The notes under the pieces were generated by a model that was not told where the DNA came from, searched no databases, and saw only the letters and a program-made list of their open reading frames with translations. DNA of 64,000 nucleotides from Francisella uliginis (GTDB lineage: Bacteria; Pseudomonadota; Gammaproteobacteria; Francisellales; Francisellaceae). Where the stretch lies: positions 1,364,001 through 1,428,000 of the forward strand of contig NZ_CP016796.1 of the NCBI RefSeq assembly GCF_001895265.1, in the 5' to 3' direction. Position numbers and translations under genes: made by a program. Of this stretch, positions 1 to 8,536 are shown one piece after another (position 1 is the stretch's first letter; each line of letters starts with the position of its first letter).

Positions 1-446
1 AGCTCAGCATAAAAACTATGCACAAAATATACATAATCATCTTCTGCAATATCTTTAAACAAAAAATGATCTTTATTTACATTTTGTAAACTATTCCAAC
101 CCATGTGTGGAATACTAAAACCTTGAGTTTTCTTAAAAGCTTTTACTTTTTCAGGAAAAATACCCAAACAATTTATATTTCCCTCTTCAGAAAAACTATA
201 CATAATCTGCATTCCTAGGCAGATTCCTAAGACAGGTTGCTTAAGCTCTGGAATAAGCTTATCTAAATTATTTTTTCTTAAACTATCCATGGCTGATTTA
301 GCATGTCCTACACCTGGCAAAATCACGCAAGCTGCCTTTTTAATTACTTCAGCATCATGTGTTAGGACTATTTGTCGACCTAATTTCTCAAAAGCATATT
401 TTATCGATGCAAAATTACTCCCACAACAATCTATTATCGCTATCAT
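1..446 (-). CDS. hisH: Imidazole glycerol phosphate synthase, glutaminase subunit HisH (partial)
   Basis: About 148 N-terminal codons are visible; the rest lies beyond the left edge (the family is about 200 aa). HisH hydrolyses glutamine and passes ammonia to HisF, which makes imidazole glycerol phosphate and AICAR in histidine synthesis. The class I glutamine amidotransferase signature is clear: LPGVGHAKSAM, then the nucleophile elbow PVLGICLGMQ with the catalytic cysteine, then MGWN. The usual N-terminal YGxGN motif reads CCGSN here, a small departure. The ATG at 446 overlaps the hisB stop codon (ATGA), so translation is probably coupled. The start is well fixed by this overlap. Confidence 0.93.
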   Translation of the reverse strand, partial: MIAIIDCCGSNFASIKYAFEKLGRQIVLTHDAEVIKKAACVILPGVGHAKSAMDSLRKNNLDKLIPELKQPVLGICLGMQIMYSFSEEGNINCLGIFPEKVKAFKKTQGFSIPHMGWNSLQNVNKDHFLFKDIAEDDYVYFVHSFYAE

Positions 447-1525
447 AATACTCCCTTTGAGCTTGGAATCTCATCTATACCATCTTTAGCAATTGCCTGT
501 TTAAGCACTTTTCCTAAGCCTTTAAAACATGCTTCTATCATATGATGAGTATTCTCACCTGTTACTTTGATATGTAGAGTTGCTTTTAGGCCTTCAGCAA
601 AAGACACAAAGAAATGCTTCACCAATTCTACAGATAGATCCCCAACCATTTCTCGATCAAAATTCGCCTCAAATGAGCAGTAATTTCTACCACTTAAATC
701 TAGAGCAATTTCAACTAAAGCCTCATCCATTGGTAGCAAGAAACCATAACGATTAATACCATATTTATCACCAAGAGCTTGGGCAATTGCTTGTGAAAGA
801 GTAATTGCAACATCTTCAACACAATGATGATCATCGATATGAAGATCACCTTTTGCGTTAATTACAGCACTTATACCAGCATGCTTTACAATCTGATCAA
901 GCATATGATCAAAGAAACCAAGACCAGTATCGATTTCTCGAGTCCCTGGAACATCTAGATTAACCTTTACAATAATATCAGTCTCATTAGTTACACGCTT
1001 GATTTCAGCTACTCTAGGTTTATTTAATATAGCTGTAGTTATATCATCCCAAGATTGATAATTTCCAACACCAAATTGAATAGGGTTAACTTTTATATTA
1101 TGAGCTAATTGAATATCTGTCTCTCTATCTCCAATCACATAGCTATCTTTTAGAGAAATCTTCTGCTCTACTAAATAATCCATCAACAAACCAACTTTAG
1201 GCTTACGACAATTACAGTTTTCATGAGCAAAATGAGGACAAATTAAAACATCTTCAAATTCAATACCTTGTGATTTAAATACCTTCATCATCAGATCATG
1301 TGGCGCATCAAAATCCTCTTGTGGAAAAGACTCAGTACCTAAGCCATCTTGGTTCGATACCATCACAAGTTTAAAACCTGCTTTTTGTAACTTTTTAAGA
1401 GCTTCAAAAACATCTTCAAAAAACTCAAGCTTCTCAATACTATCAACCTGTTTATCTATAGGTGGCTCAACTATTAACGTACCATCTCTATCAATGAATA
1501 AATATTTATTTTGCTTCATAATCAC
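443..1525 (-). CDS. hisB: Bifunctional histidinol-phosphatase / imidazoleglycerol-phosphate dehydratase HisB
   Basis: A 360-aa fusion of two histidine-pathway enzymes. Residues about 1-165 form a HAD phosphatase (DRDGT at 12-16, VSNQDG, a Cys/His cluster HFAHENCNCRKPK and GDRETD) that dephosphorylates histidinol phosphate. Residues about 170-360 form the dehydratase, with metal-binding histidine motifs such as DDHHCVEDVA and DHMLDQ, and HHMIEACFKG near the end. This two-domain form is typical of gammaproteobacteria. The gene overlaps the end of hisC by 20 nt and its stop overlaps the hisH start. M1 (1525) and M3 (1519) are both possible starts; M3 begins MKQNKYLFIDRDG. Confidence 0.96.
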   Translation of the reverse strand: MIMKQNKYLFIDRDGTLIVEPPIDKQVDSIEKLEFFEDVFEALKKLQKAGFKLVMVSNQDGLGTESFPQEDFDAPHDLMMKVFKSQGIEFEDVLICPHFAHENCNCRKPKVGLLMDYLVEQKISLKDSYVIGDRETDIQLAHNIKVNPIQFGVGNYQSWDDITTAILNKPRVAEIKRVTNETDIIVKVNLDVPGTREIDTGLGFFDHMLDQIVKHAGISAVINAKGDLHIDDHHCVEDVAITLSQAIAQALGDKYGINRYGFLLPMDEALVEIALDLSGRNYCSFEANFDREMVGDLSVELVKHFFVSFAEGLKATLHIKVTGENTHHMIEACFKGLGKVLKQAIAKDGIDEIPSSKGVL

Positions 1526-2573
1526 TACTTAATTTTTGTAATACTTCGATTAATCTTTTATTTTCAGGTACTGTCCCTATGCTAATTCTTAGAACTTTTT
1601 CATCATTAAAAAAATGTGCCATGGAACGGACAACTATATTGTTTGCAATTAAATCATCAAAAACGTGCTTTTTAAAACTAACTAGTAAAAAGTTCGCATC
1701 TGATGAGTATACTTTGTTTACTATCGCTAACTGTTCTAGCTTTTCAAATACTAGCTGCCTCTGTTTTTTTATCTCTTCAACTTGAGCATCTAACTTAGCT
1801 AAGCTCTTATCATCAAGTAAATTTAATATCGTAGTTTCAGTAGTCTTTGGAATTGGGTATGGTGCTAATATTTTTCTAAGCCATTCAATCATATTAGGAT
1901 TAGAAATTATAGTTCCTAGTCTAAGCCCAGCCATACCAAAAGATTTTGATAGCGTTCTTAGTACAACTAGATTCTGATATTTATCGATAAGAGTAATTGC
2001 AGACTGTTCACTACTAAACTCTATATATGCCTCATCCACTACAACTATACATTTACCTACCAAGTTTGTTAGTACCTTTTCAATCTCAGCTAAAGATAAT
2101 GATTTACCTGTTGGGTTATTCGGGGTACATAAGAAAAGTAACTTACAATTATTAGCGATACTTTCTAAAAGCTTAGCAATATCAAGTTTAAAATCATTCT
2201 CTTGTTCAAGCTTTATAGTTTTATACTCTACACCTTGTAATTGCGCAGCTATTTTATACATTCCAAATGTTGGCTCTACTGCAAATACACTATCTTTTTG
2301 ATACTCGCAATATAGTCTAAATAATAGATCAATTCCTTCATCACTACCTCGAGTAACTAACAAATTATTAGTTTTGACCTTATAGATATCTGCTAAATGC
2401 TGAACTAATTGTTGAGGTTGCTGTGAAGGATAACGGTTAAATAAATTTTCATCATTATAAGGAGATTCATTTGCATTAAGCCATATGCTCCCTTGAACTT
2501 TTAGCGATCTCGCTGATGAATAAGCACTAAACTTTTGTAAATCTTTACGAATTAATTTTTCTAGCTCTTGCAT
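1506..2573 (-). CDS. hisC: Histidinol-phosphate aminotransferase HisC
   Basis: A 355-aa fold-type I PLP aminotransferase that converts imidazole acetol phosphate and glutamate to histidinol phosphate. Visible signatures are LNANESPY near the N-terminus, TPNNPTG for cofactor and substrate binding, VVDEAYIEF, and the Schiff-base lysine in RTLSKSFGMAGLRLG at about residue 210. Length fits the family. It starts 3 nt after the hisD stop and overlaps hisB by 20 nt, so it is part of the his operon. Confidence 0.95.
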   Translation of the reverse strand: MQELEKLIRKDLQKFSAYSSARSLKVQGSIWLNANESPYNDENLFNRYPSQQPQQLVQHLADIYKVKTNNLLVTRGSDEGIDLLFRLYCEYQKDSVFAVEPTFGMYKIAAQLQGVEYKTIKLEQENDFKLDIAKLLESIANNCKLLFLCTPNNPTGKSLSLAEIEKVLTNLVGKCIVVVDEAYIEFSSEQSAITLIDKYQNLVVLRTLSKSFGMAGLRLGTIISNPNMIEWLRKILAPYPIPKTTETTILNLLDDKSLAKLDAQVEEIKKQRQLVFEKLEQLAIVNKVYSSDANFLLVSFKKHVFDDLIANNIVVRSMAHFFNDEKVLRISIGTVPENKRLIEVLQKLSSDYEAK

Positions 2574-2576
2574 ATT

Positions 2577-3875
2577 TTATAAGCTCTCCAAACGAATTTT
2601 TACAGCCATTTCATGAGCTTTTAAACCTTCTATGTCAGCTAGTCTCATTGCTATTTCACCTATATTTTTCATCCCTTGTTTTGAGACATTTTGAATACTT
2701 ATTGCTTTCATAAAATCTATAGTTGCTAAACCACTATAAGCTTTGGCATAACCATAAGTAGGTAGCACATGATTTGACCCTGTAATATAATCTCCTAATG
2801 CCTCTGCTGCCCAAGGGCCTACAAATACAGCTCCAGCATTTTCGATACTATCAATATAATTATCTGTATTTTCAATATTTAAAATAAGATGCTCAGAAGC
2901 ATATTCATTAGCTATACTGATTGCTTGTCTAAGATTATCTACAACAATAATTGCACTATTTTCTAAAGATTTTTCAATGATAGCTTTTCTTTGGGCTGTA
3001 CTAGTCTGCTTAGAAACTTCATCTCTAACCTTATCAGCTACAGTCTGACTAGTTGTGATTAGTAGTGCTTGTGAGTCTGTGCCATGCTCAGCCTGAGCTA
3101 GTAAATCCGCAGCAACAAATCTAGGATCGGCCACTTCATCAGCAACTACTAAAACCTCTGACGGCCCTGCAGGCAAATCTATCGCAGCTCCTTGACTATC
3201 ATTAGATACTTGTTGTTTTGCTTCTGTAACCCAAGAGTTTCCAGGGCCATAGATCTTATTAACTTTTGCTACTGTCTCTGTACCATAAGCTAGAGCAGCT
3301 ATCGCTTGAGCTCCACCTAATTTATAAACCTTAGAGACATTGCAAATATCCGCAGCTATTAAAATTAATGGATGAACATTACCATTTTTATCACAAGGAG
3401 TAGTTACATAAACCTCTTTACAACCTGCAATTTGTGCTGGAGCTGCTAACATTATCAAAGTTGACACTAAAGGAGCTGAACCGCCAGGCACATACAAACC
3501 AACCTTTTCGATAGGTTTATAAACTTTTTTACAAACCACACCATCATTAGTATCGCAAACAGTAGTTTTTGGCTTCATTACCTCATGATAATTAGATATA
3601 CGAGCTATAGAGCTTTTAACCAAGTTAATATCATCTTGTGAGACTAGTGAGTAAGCTTTTTTAATCTCATCTGCTGAGACTTCAATACTATCTAAATCAA
3701 CACCATCAAACTTAGAAGTAAATTCAAAAAGAGCTTTATCACCAGTTTGCTTAACCTCGTTTAAAATGCCTCTAACACCTGAGACTAAGCTAGCTTTATT
3801 AGCAGAAACTGGGCGAGATAAAAGCTCTAATTGCTTAGCTACACTAAGCTCTTGCCAATTATATATTTCAATCAT
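2577..3875 (-). CDS. hisD: Histidinol dehydrogenase HisD
   Basis: A 432-aa zinc enzyme that catalyses the last two steps of histidine synthesis, oxidising L-histidinol to histidine with two NAD. Characteristic stretches are YVPGGSAPLVSTLIML, KLGGAQAIAALAYGTETV, DLPAGPSEVLVVADE, DLLAQAEHGTDSQ (zinc and catalytic residues) and GSNHVLPT near the C-terminus. Full length for the family. Lies between hisG (9 nt upstream) and hisC (3 nt downstream) in the operon. Confidence 0.97.
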   Translation of the reverse strand: MIEIYNWQELSVAKQLELLSRPVSANKASLVSGVRGILNEVKQTGDKALFEFTSKFDGVDLDSIEVSADEIKKAYSLVSQDDINLVKSSIARISNYHEVMKPKTTVCDTNDGVVCKKVYKPIEKVGLYVPGGSAPLVSTLIMLAAPAQIAGCKEVYVTTPCDKNGNVHPLILIAADICNVSKVYKLGGAQAIAALAYGTETVAKVNKIYGPGNSWVTEAKQQVSNDSQGAAIDLPAGPSEVLVVADEVADPRFVAADLLAQAEHGTDSQALLITTSQTVADKVRDEVSKQTSTAQRKAIIEKSLENSAIIVVDNLRQAISIANEYASEHLILNIENTDNYIDSIENAGAVFVGPWAAEALGDYITGSNHVLPTYGYAKAYSGLATIDFMKAISIQNVSKQGMKNIGEIAMRLADIEGLKAHEMAVKIRLESL

Positions 3876-3884
3876 TTTCGTTAC

Positions 3885-4775
3885 TTACTCCAGCATTTTT
3901 TCAATTGGTAAAACTAGTATAGAGCTAGCACCAGCTTCTTTTAACTTCTCTAAAGTTCCCCAGAAAACACCTTCTTTGGTAACTAAATGTACCGCGACTT
4001 TACTATCACCATATATAGGCATAATAGTTTGACCCTCATGGCCTGGTAAAATGTGTGAGATCGTATCAACAGCATTTTTATCAATATGAAACATAATATA
4101 TTTACGTTCTTGGGCATGTTTTACACCCTCAATTCGTCTAAGTAATAACTCATAATACTCTTCTAATTCTTCACCAAAACTCTCATTTGAGCGAATTAAA
4201 ATAGCTTGGCTTTTCATTATGGTATGAATCTCTTTAAGGTTATTCTCTTCTAATGTTCTGCCAGTAGAAACCAAATCACATATGGAGCTTGCCATTTGTA
4301 AATTTGGTGCGATCTCAACAGATCCAGAAATAGATAATGGATCAAGACCTAAATCATTCTTATCAGAAAACTCTTGTACCAGATAAGGATATGAAGTTGC
4401 TATTCGCGTATTTTTTAAATCATTTAAATTCTCACTAGCATTATTTGATACAGCTATGGATAATCTGCACTTACCAAAACCTAGTTTTTTAGTTTTGATA
4501 ATATCATTGTTTTTATTAGTATCTTTTATGCTTAGTAAATACTCTTCTAAAACATTCTCACCAACTATACCAAAATCACAAACGTTACCATTTACTAATG
4601 TTGGAATATCATCATCTCTTACAAAAAGAAAATCAATCGGAGCATTTATTGAATGACATAATAAATTACTTTTACTCGAAAACTCTACTTTGACACCTAT
4701 TTTACTAAATAATTCCATTGAATTATCATATAGCCTGCCTTTCTTTTGTATAGCGACTCTTAATCTTTTTCTCAT
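3885..4775 (-). CDS. hisG: ATP phosphoribosyltransferase, long form HisG
   Basis: Catalyses the committed step of histidine synthesis, joining ATP and PRPP. The start chosen is the internal ATG at 4775, which begins MRKRLRVAIQKKGRLYDNSM and gives 296 aa. The longer open frame reaching 4886 runs through the upstream regulator gene and is not family-like. The C-terminal about 75 residues (HILPGHEGQTIMPIYG region) are the ACT-like regulatory domain of the long, HisZ-independent form, so histidine feedback inhibition is expected. The regulator gene stops 1 nt before this start, which implies translational coupling; an AGAG-type ribosome site lies inside the end of that gene. Confidence 0.95.
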   Translation of the reverse strand: MRKRLRVAIQKKGRLYDNSMELFSKIGVKVEFSSKSNLLCHSINAPIDFLFVRDDDIPTLVNGNVCDFGIVGENVLEEYLLSIKDTNKNNDIIKTKKLGFGKCRLSIAVSNNASENLNDLKNTRIATSYPYLVQEFSDKNDLGLDPLSISGSVEIAPNLQMASSICDLVSTGRTLEENNLKEIHTIMKSQAILIRSNESFGEELEEYYELLLRRIEGVKHAQERKYIMFHIDKNAVDTISHILPGHEGQTIMPIYGDSKVAVHLVTKEGVFWGTLEKLKEAGASSILVLPIEKMLE

Positions 4776-4776
4776 T

Positions 4777-5073
4777 TTAATTCTCTTTTTTGATTTTGTT
4801 ATAGATAGTGTTGTAACCATTTGTTCCATAGGTAAGACATCTCGCAACTCTACTAATAGTTGTAAGACTAACCCCTGTTTCAGCATGGATTTGGCGATAT
4901 GATTTATCTTTTTTTAATTCTTTAACCACTCTCCAACGAGCAGCCATAGCCATTAAGTCTACTGGCGTACATAAATCTTCTAAAAAAAGCTTTGCATCAT
5001 CTACAGATTCAAAGTTCGTGAAAACCTCATAAAGACCTTGGAGATTTTCTTCATTATTTTTTATTTCAGACAT
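4777..5073 (-). CDS. TrpR-family regulator of the YerC/HisR type, first gene of the his operon
   Basis: A 98-aa protein with the TrpR/YerC-YecD fold. It has a helical dimerisation region (residues about 8-40, with EDLCTPVDLMAMAARWRVV) followed by a helix-turn-helix (SYRQIHAETGVSLTTISRVARCL). Proteins of this branch are predicted by comparative genomics in Firmicutes to control histidine biosynthesis. Here the gene is fused transcriptionally to hisG (1 nt apart) and is first in the his operon, so the simplest inference is a histidine-responsive autorepressor. A TrpR-like palindrome overlaps its promoter (see 5097-5114). The ligand is not shown by the sequence. Confidence 0.85.
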   Translation of the reverse strand: MSEIKNNEENLQGLYEVFTNFESVDDAKLFLEDLCTPVDLMAMAARWRVVKELKKDKSYRQIHAETGVSLTTISRVARCLTYGTNGYNTIYNKIKKEN

Positions 5074-5096
5074 TTAGAATAAACTAATGTATCAAT

Positions 5097-5114
5097 GTAC
5101 TAACATAGTAGTAC
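5097..5114. promoter_or_regulatory. Putative TrpR-family operator upstream of the his operon
   Basis: A perfect inverted repeat GTACTA-ACATAG-TAGTAC. Outer arms and 18-bp length equal the symmetric form of the E. coli TrpR operator as I recall it (GTACTA-N6-TAGTAC). It lies 24-41 bp upstream of the TrpR-family gene and covers the predicted -10 box, which suits repression. Confidence 0.75.
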
Positions 5115-5133
5115 AGCATAACAACATATTCAA
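5105..5133 (-). promoter_or_regulatory. Predicted sigma-70 promoter of the his operon
   Basis: On the minus strand TTGAAT (5133-5128, 4 of 6 matches to TTGACA), a 17-nt spacer, then TACTAT (5110-5105, 4 of 6 matches to TATAAT). The -10 box sits inside the palindrome at 5097-5114. Prediction only. Confidence 0.55.
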
Positions 5134-5154
5134 TAAAAATAAAAGATTTATTTT

Positions 5155-6015
5155 TTAATTTTTAGAACCTTCACTTAAATCAATCGTACGCTGTAGATTA
5201 ATCAACCATTTTGGACGATTATGGCTAGCTAATATTCTTTTATTGTTAAAAGCAAAAACAAGGTCCTTTTGCACTTCACTTTGAGGAAATATATAATCAA
5301 TATTTATGTATTGTTTTTTATTATTCACTAACTTTGTAATAGTATATGCTATAGTATCATCTTCAGGTTTATGTATTTCCTTAATATAAAAGTCAGAATC
5401 TTTATTCTTCCGATAAACTGTCTCTAAATCTCCAAAACCATAAGCAACAGATTTCAGTGGAAATGCTACCATCAAACGCATATCATTCAAAAAACTATTT
5501 TTATCACATTTAATATCTTTTGGTGTATGTTCGTAGCCATATATATTCAAACCTATAATTGTTAGATTATCTCCAAATAGTTTTTTAGTCATTTGCTGAC
5601 CAGAATGAGAGATTATTTCTTTATTATGAGAAATATCTATTGATGAAAATATATCTTTTATAGAGTTGTTTTTATCTCTGTATATTAATATCTTTGTATT
5701 ATTCTCATATATAATTACTACACTATCTTTATCATTAGGAATATCTCCTAGGTGTATATCTTTTATCTTATATTCAGGTAAATATATAGTAGTATTGTGT
5801 AACTTAAATTTATAAGCGTTTATCTTTGTTGATGTTTTAGGTAATTTTTTGAATGTAGAATATAGGTTAGAATCTTTTAACATCTTATTTTTTATACTCA
5901 GACAATTGCTAATATCTTCTGAATCTAAAGAATTATCAAAGTAATAATTAGCACTAACAATGAAAATAATTAGAATAATAAAGAACAATATCATTCTAGT
6001 AATCATTTTTTTCAT
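5155..6015 (-). CDS. Membrane-anchored exported protein of unknown function
   Basis: 286 aa. I do not recognise a family. Residues about 5-23 form one hydrophobic segment (ILFFIILIIFIVSANYYF) after a short basic start, so the protein is probably a single-pass inner-membrane protein with the rest in the periplasm. The mature part is lysine/asparagine-rich and mixed alpha/beta, with two cysteines (SNCLSI, DIKCDK) and a region PLKSVAYGFGDLETVYRK. It starts 15 nt downstream of the 832-aa anchored protein and is last in the minus-strand run from 15387. The his regulator promoter begins just downstream. Confidence 0.7.
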   Translation of the reverse strand: MKKMITRMILFFIILIIFIVSANYYFDNSLDSEDISNCLSIKNKMLKDSNLYSTFKKLPKTSTKINAYKFKLHNTTIYLPEYKIKDIHLGDIPNDKDSVVIIYENNTKILIYRDKNNSIKDIFSSIDISHNKEIISHSGQQMTKKLFGDNLTIIGLNIYGYEHTPKDIKCDKNSFLNDMRLMVAFPLKSVAYGFGDLETVYRKNKDSDFYIKEIHKPEDDTIAYTITKLVNNKKQYINIDYIFPQSEVQKDLVFAFNNKRILASHNRPKWLINLQRTIDLSEGSKN

Positions 6016-6030
6016 AGCTGTAAATACTAT

Positions 6031-8529
6031 CTAATAAGTATAACGATTTTCTGCATAATAATAGCTACCATCTTTATTTATATTTACATAAAAATCCGTA
6101 TTCTTATATTTAAATATATTAGCTTGATGACTACCATAATCACCACCAACTTGAATTACTGAACCAGGTCTTTTCCCAAATATTTCTGGAGCCTTTAACT
6201 GCTTTAGATTAGAACTATCGGTATTTGAAATCCAAAATGATGAGTTATATTCATAATTCTGAGTATTAGAATAAAAAACAAAGATTATTACGCCAGATTT
6301 ATTCTTCCCTGTATAAAAATAAGTTCTTACCCATTCATAATTAATATACATAGAACCATCTGTAGCTGTATATTTATGAGCATTACCATCATTACCTATT
6401 ACAGTTAATACAAAATGATTTTTATTGCTGTTATAACCTTGAGAAGGATCTGTTGTATTAACATAAAATAGCTGACCTGTATCTGATTTTAAAGGTGAAT
6501 TCTCAGTATCAAAACGATCAGCATCGTCAGGTAAAATAAATGCTGATATTTTACCCTTCTCATTCATCCAAAATATAAACTTATAGTTTTCTCCACTCTC
6601 TGCATCTTTGAATAACATCCCAAAACTATCTTTTGTTGAGTTTACTATTACTGAAGCAAAATTAGGTTTTATTTTTACGCCCTGCTTCTCAAGAGGGTTA
6701 TAAATATCTTTAGCTAAATCAACTTTAGATAATTTAGAAGTATTTTTATTTAACTCTAAAAAGTACTTTTTACCTTCTGGATATATTACATATACATCTT
6801 TTAAAGATGCTAATTTTCTTAACCCTTTAACATCTTTATCTACAGAATAATCACTAGCTTCATCATTATTATAAATATATATATGCTTAGGGTTATTACT
6901 CTTGCTCCATATAACCAAGCCATTATCTAATGAATATAGACTGATATCAGACAAATTCTTCTCATGAAACTTTGTAACTTGAGAAAAGGAGAAATTATCT
7001 ACTAACTTATATACAAAGATATTATTTTTACTATCTGTAATTACAATATATATATTTCCTTTTGTATCTTTTATTACATATTCATGATTACTACCCTTTA
7101 TATTTATAACTGGATTATCAATAACTTTATGTGAATTTTTATAAGTTATAAAAAGTTTATTTCCTTTTATATAAAATATATTATTTTTTACAAACTCATC
7201 AATACTATAAATTTCTGATGATTTATCAACTTTTGATATTTGCCCATCTTTAGATATAAAATATGTATCATTTTGATTCTTAACAATAAAGTCACCAGCT
7301 TTTGTCACCTTTATATCAGTAATAAAAGAAAGATTTCGATATTCTTGTATACTACCATCTGCTTTTATTAAAATACCAAATGATGATTTATAAAGTTTAT
7401 TCGGTTTTTCATCAGGATCTTTAACTGACATAAAAATTGCACGACTAGCCTCACCGACAGAATTAAAACTTGTATATCTTATTTCTTTAAGACCATTTGA
7501 TTTACTCCAGATATAAGCTTTCTTATAATCTATATTTCTTCCATCTGCTAAGAAATATATAAGATTACCATCTTTACTTTGCTTTAAATTAGGTAAGGTG
7601 TAAAACTCTTTCTTATAGATAAACTTATAGTTATCTTTATTAGGTAGTAATAAACCAAGTAAAGATGGTCTATTGTTAAAGCCAGACTTTATATAATTAA
7701 CAATATATCCATGATCATTATTTATTGGCTTTATTGAATAAGTGGAATAACCATTATACATAAAAGGTAATGTAAAATCTTTATAACTACCATTTTCAAA
7801 AATAACTGTTATAACTGATGAGTCTACATAACTTATTACAATGCTTTTATTTTTGTCATTATAATGAACATCTTTTATTTGCTTATCTGATAAGTCATTT
7901 TTAGATATTCTTATATCCTTAATTATACTTCTATCATATGTGTATAACAATTTACCATCACTTATCATAGCTCCAACCTTAGGATTGCTTTTAGAGTATT
8001 CAAATGGTGGTATACTATTTACAATAGCATCTATGGCAACCTGAGAAGTATTATAATCTAGATGATAACCTAATGTTAAATATAATAATTTATCAGTCTT
8101 CTTATTTTTTACAGTTACTAAACATTCTGCAGACATACTATTAAGTTGGCATTGATTACCGTTTATAATCTCAAAATCAGTAGGTATGGAGCCTATTGCC
8201 AATGTTCTTTTCTTATCGAGATCAGAAAGGTTTTGAGTATCTGCTATTTTAAAATATTTTGTTGCTAAAAATATGTTACCTTTAGATAAATCTTTTTCTT
8301 TTATCTTTAATGAAATCTTATCTGTCAGTGAGCTAACTGCCCTATTATTATCAGATGATTTAGCATAATTGTGACTAGAGTTTTTCTCAGAAGTTGAATT
8401 TAATGAAGTTTCTTGTTTTTGGCTCTGTGAATTTTTAAGACTTTTTAAGTACACTAAAGTCCCAACCATCAAGACAAGAATAAATAAAACGATAAATGCA
8501 CTAATAGCTATCTGTATCTTTTTCATCAA
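6031..8529 (-). CDS. Large membrane-anchored periplasmic protein, possible beta-propeller
   Basis: 832 aa (from M2, 831). Residues about 5-28 are a hydrophobic anchor (IAISAFIVLFILVLMVGTLV). About 45 Ser/Asn/Lys-rich linker residues follow, then a long beta-rich region. Short strands ending in an acidic or aromatic turn recur (SKDGNLIYFLADGRN, KADGSIQEYRNL, SKDGQISKVDKS, NKDGSYYYAENR), which suggests a multi-bladed propeller of the TolB/WD40 kind. This is inference from pattern, not a family match. Only one obvious cysteine pair (NQCQLN, AECLVT) is seen near residue 125. The gene is 7 nt from the 518-aa membrane protein and 15 nt from the 286-aa protein, so co-expression is likely. Confidence 0.7.
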   Translation of the reverse strand: MMKKIQIAISAFIVLFILVLMVGTLVYLKSLKNSQSQKQETSLNSTSEKNSSHNYAKSSDNNRAVSSLTDKISLKIKEKDLSKGNIFLATKYFKIADTQNLSDLDKKRTLAIGSIPTDFEIINGNQCQLNSMSAECLVTVKNKKTDKLLYLTLGYHLDYNTSQVAIDAIVNSIPPFEYSKSNPKVGAMISDGKLLYTYDRSIIKDIRISKNDLSDKQIKDVHYNDKNKSIVISYVDSSVITVIFENGSYKDFTLPFMYNGYSTYSIKPINNDHGYIVNYIKSGFNNRPSLLGLLLPNKDNYKFIYKKEFYTLPNLKQSKDGNLIYFLADGRNIDYKKAYIWSKSNGLKEIRYTSFNSVGEASRAIFMSVKDPDEKPNKLYKSSFGILIKADGSIQEYRNLSFITDIKVTKAGDFIVKNQNDTYFISKDGQISKVDKSSEIYSIDEFVKNNIFYIKGNKLFITYKNSHKVIDNPVINIKGSNHEYVIKDTKGNIYIVITDSKNNIFVYKLVDNFSFSQVTKFHEKNLSDISLYSLDNGLVIWSKSNNPKHIYIYNNDEASDYSVDKDVKGLRKLASLKDVYVIYPEGKKYFLELNKNTSKLSKVDLAKDIYNPLEKQGVKIKPNFASVIVNSTKDSFGMLFKDAESGENYKFIFWMNEKGKISAFILPDDADRFDTENSPLKSDTGQLFYVNTTDPSQGYNSNKNHFVLTVIGNDGNAHKYTATDGSMYINYEWVRTYFYTGKNKSGVIIFVFYSNTQNYEYNSSFWISNTDSSNLKQLKAPEIFGKRPGSVIQVGGDYGSHQANIFKYKNTDFYVNINKDGSYYYAENRYTY

Positions 8530-8536
8530 CTAAACC

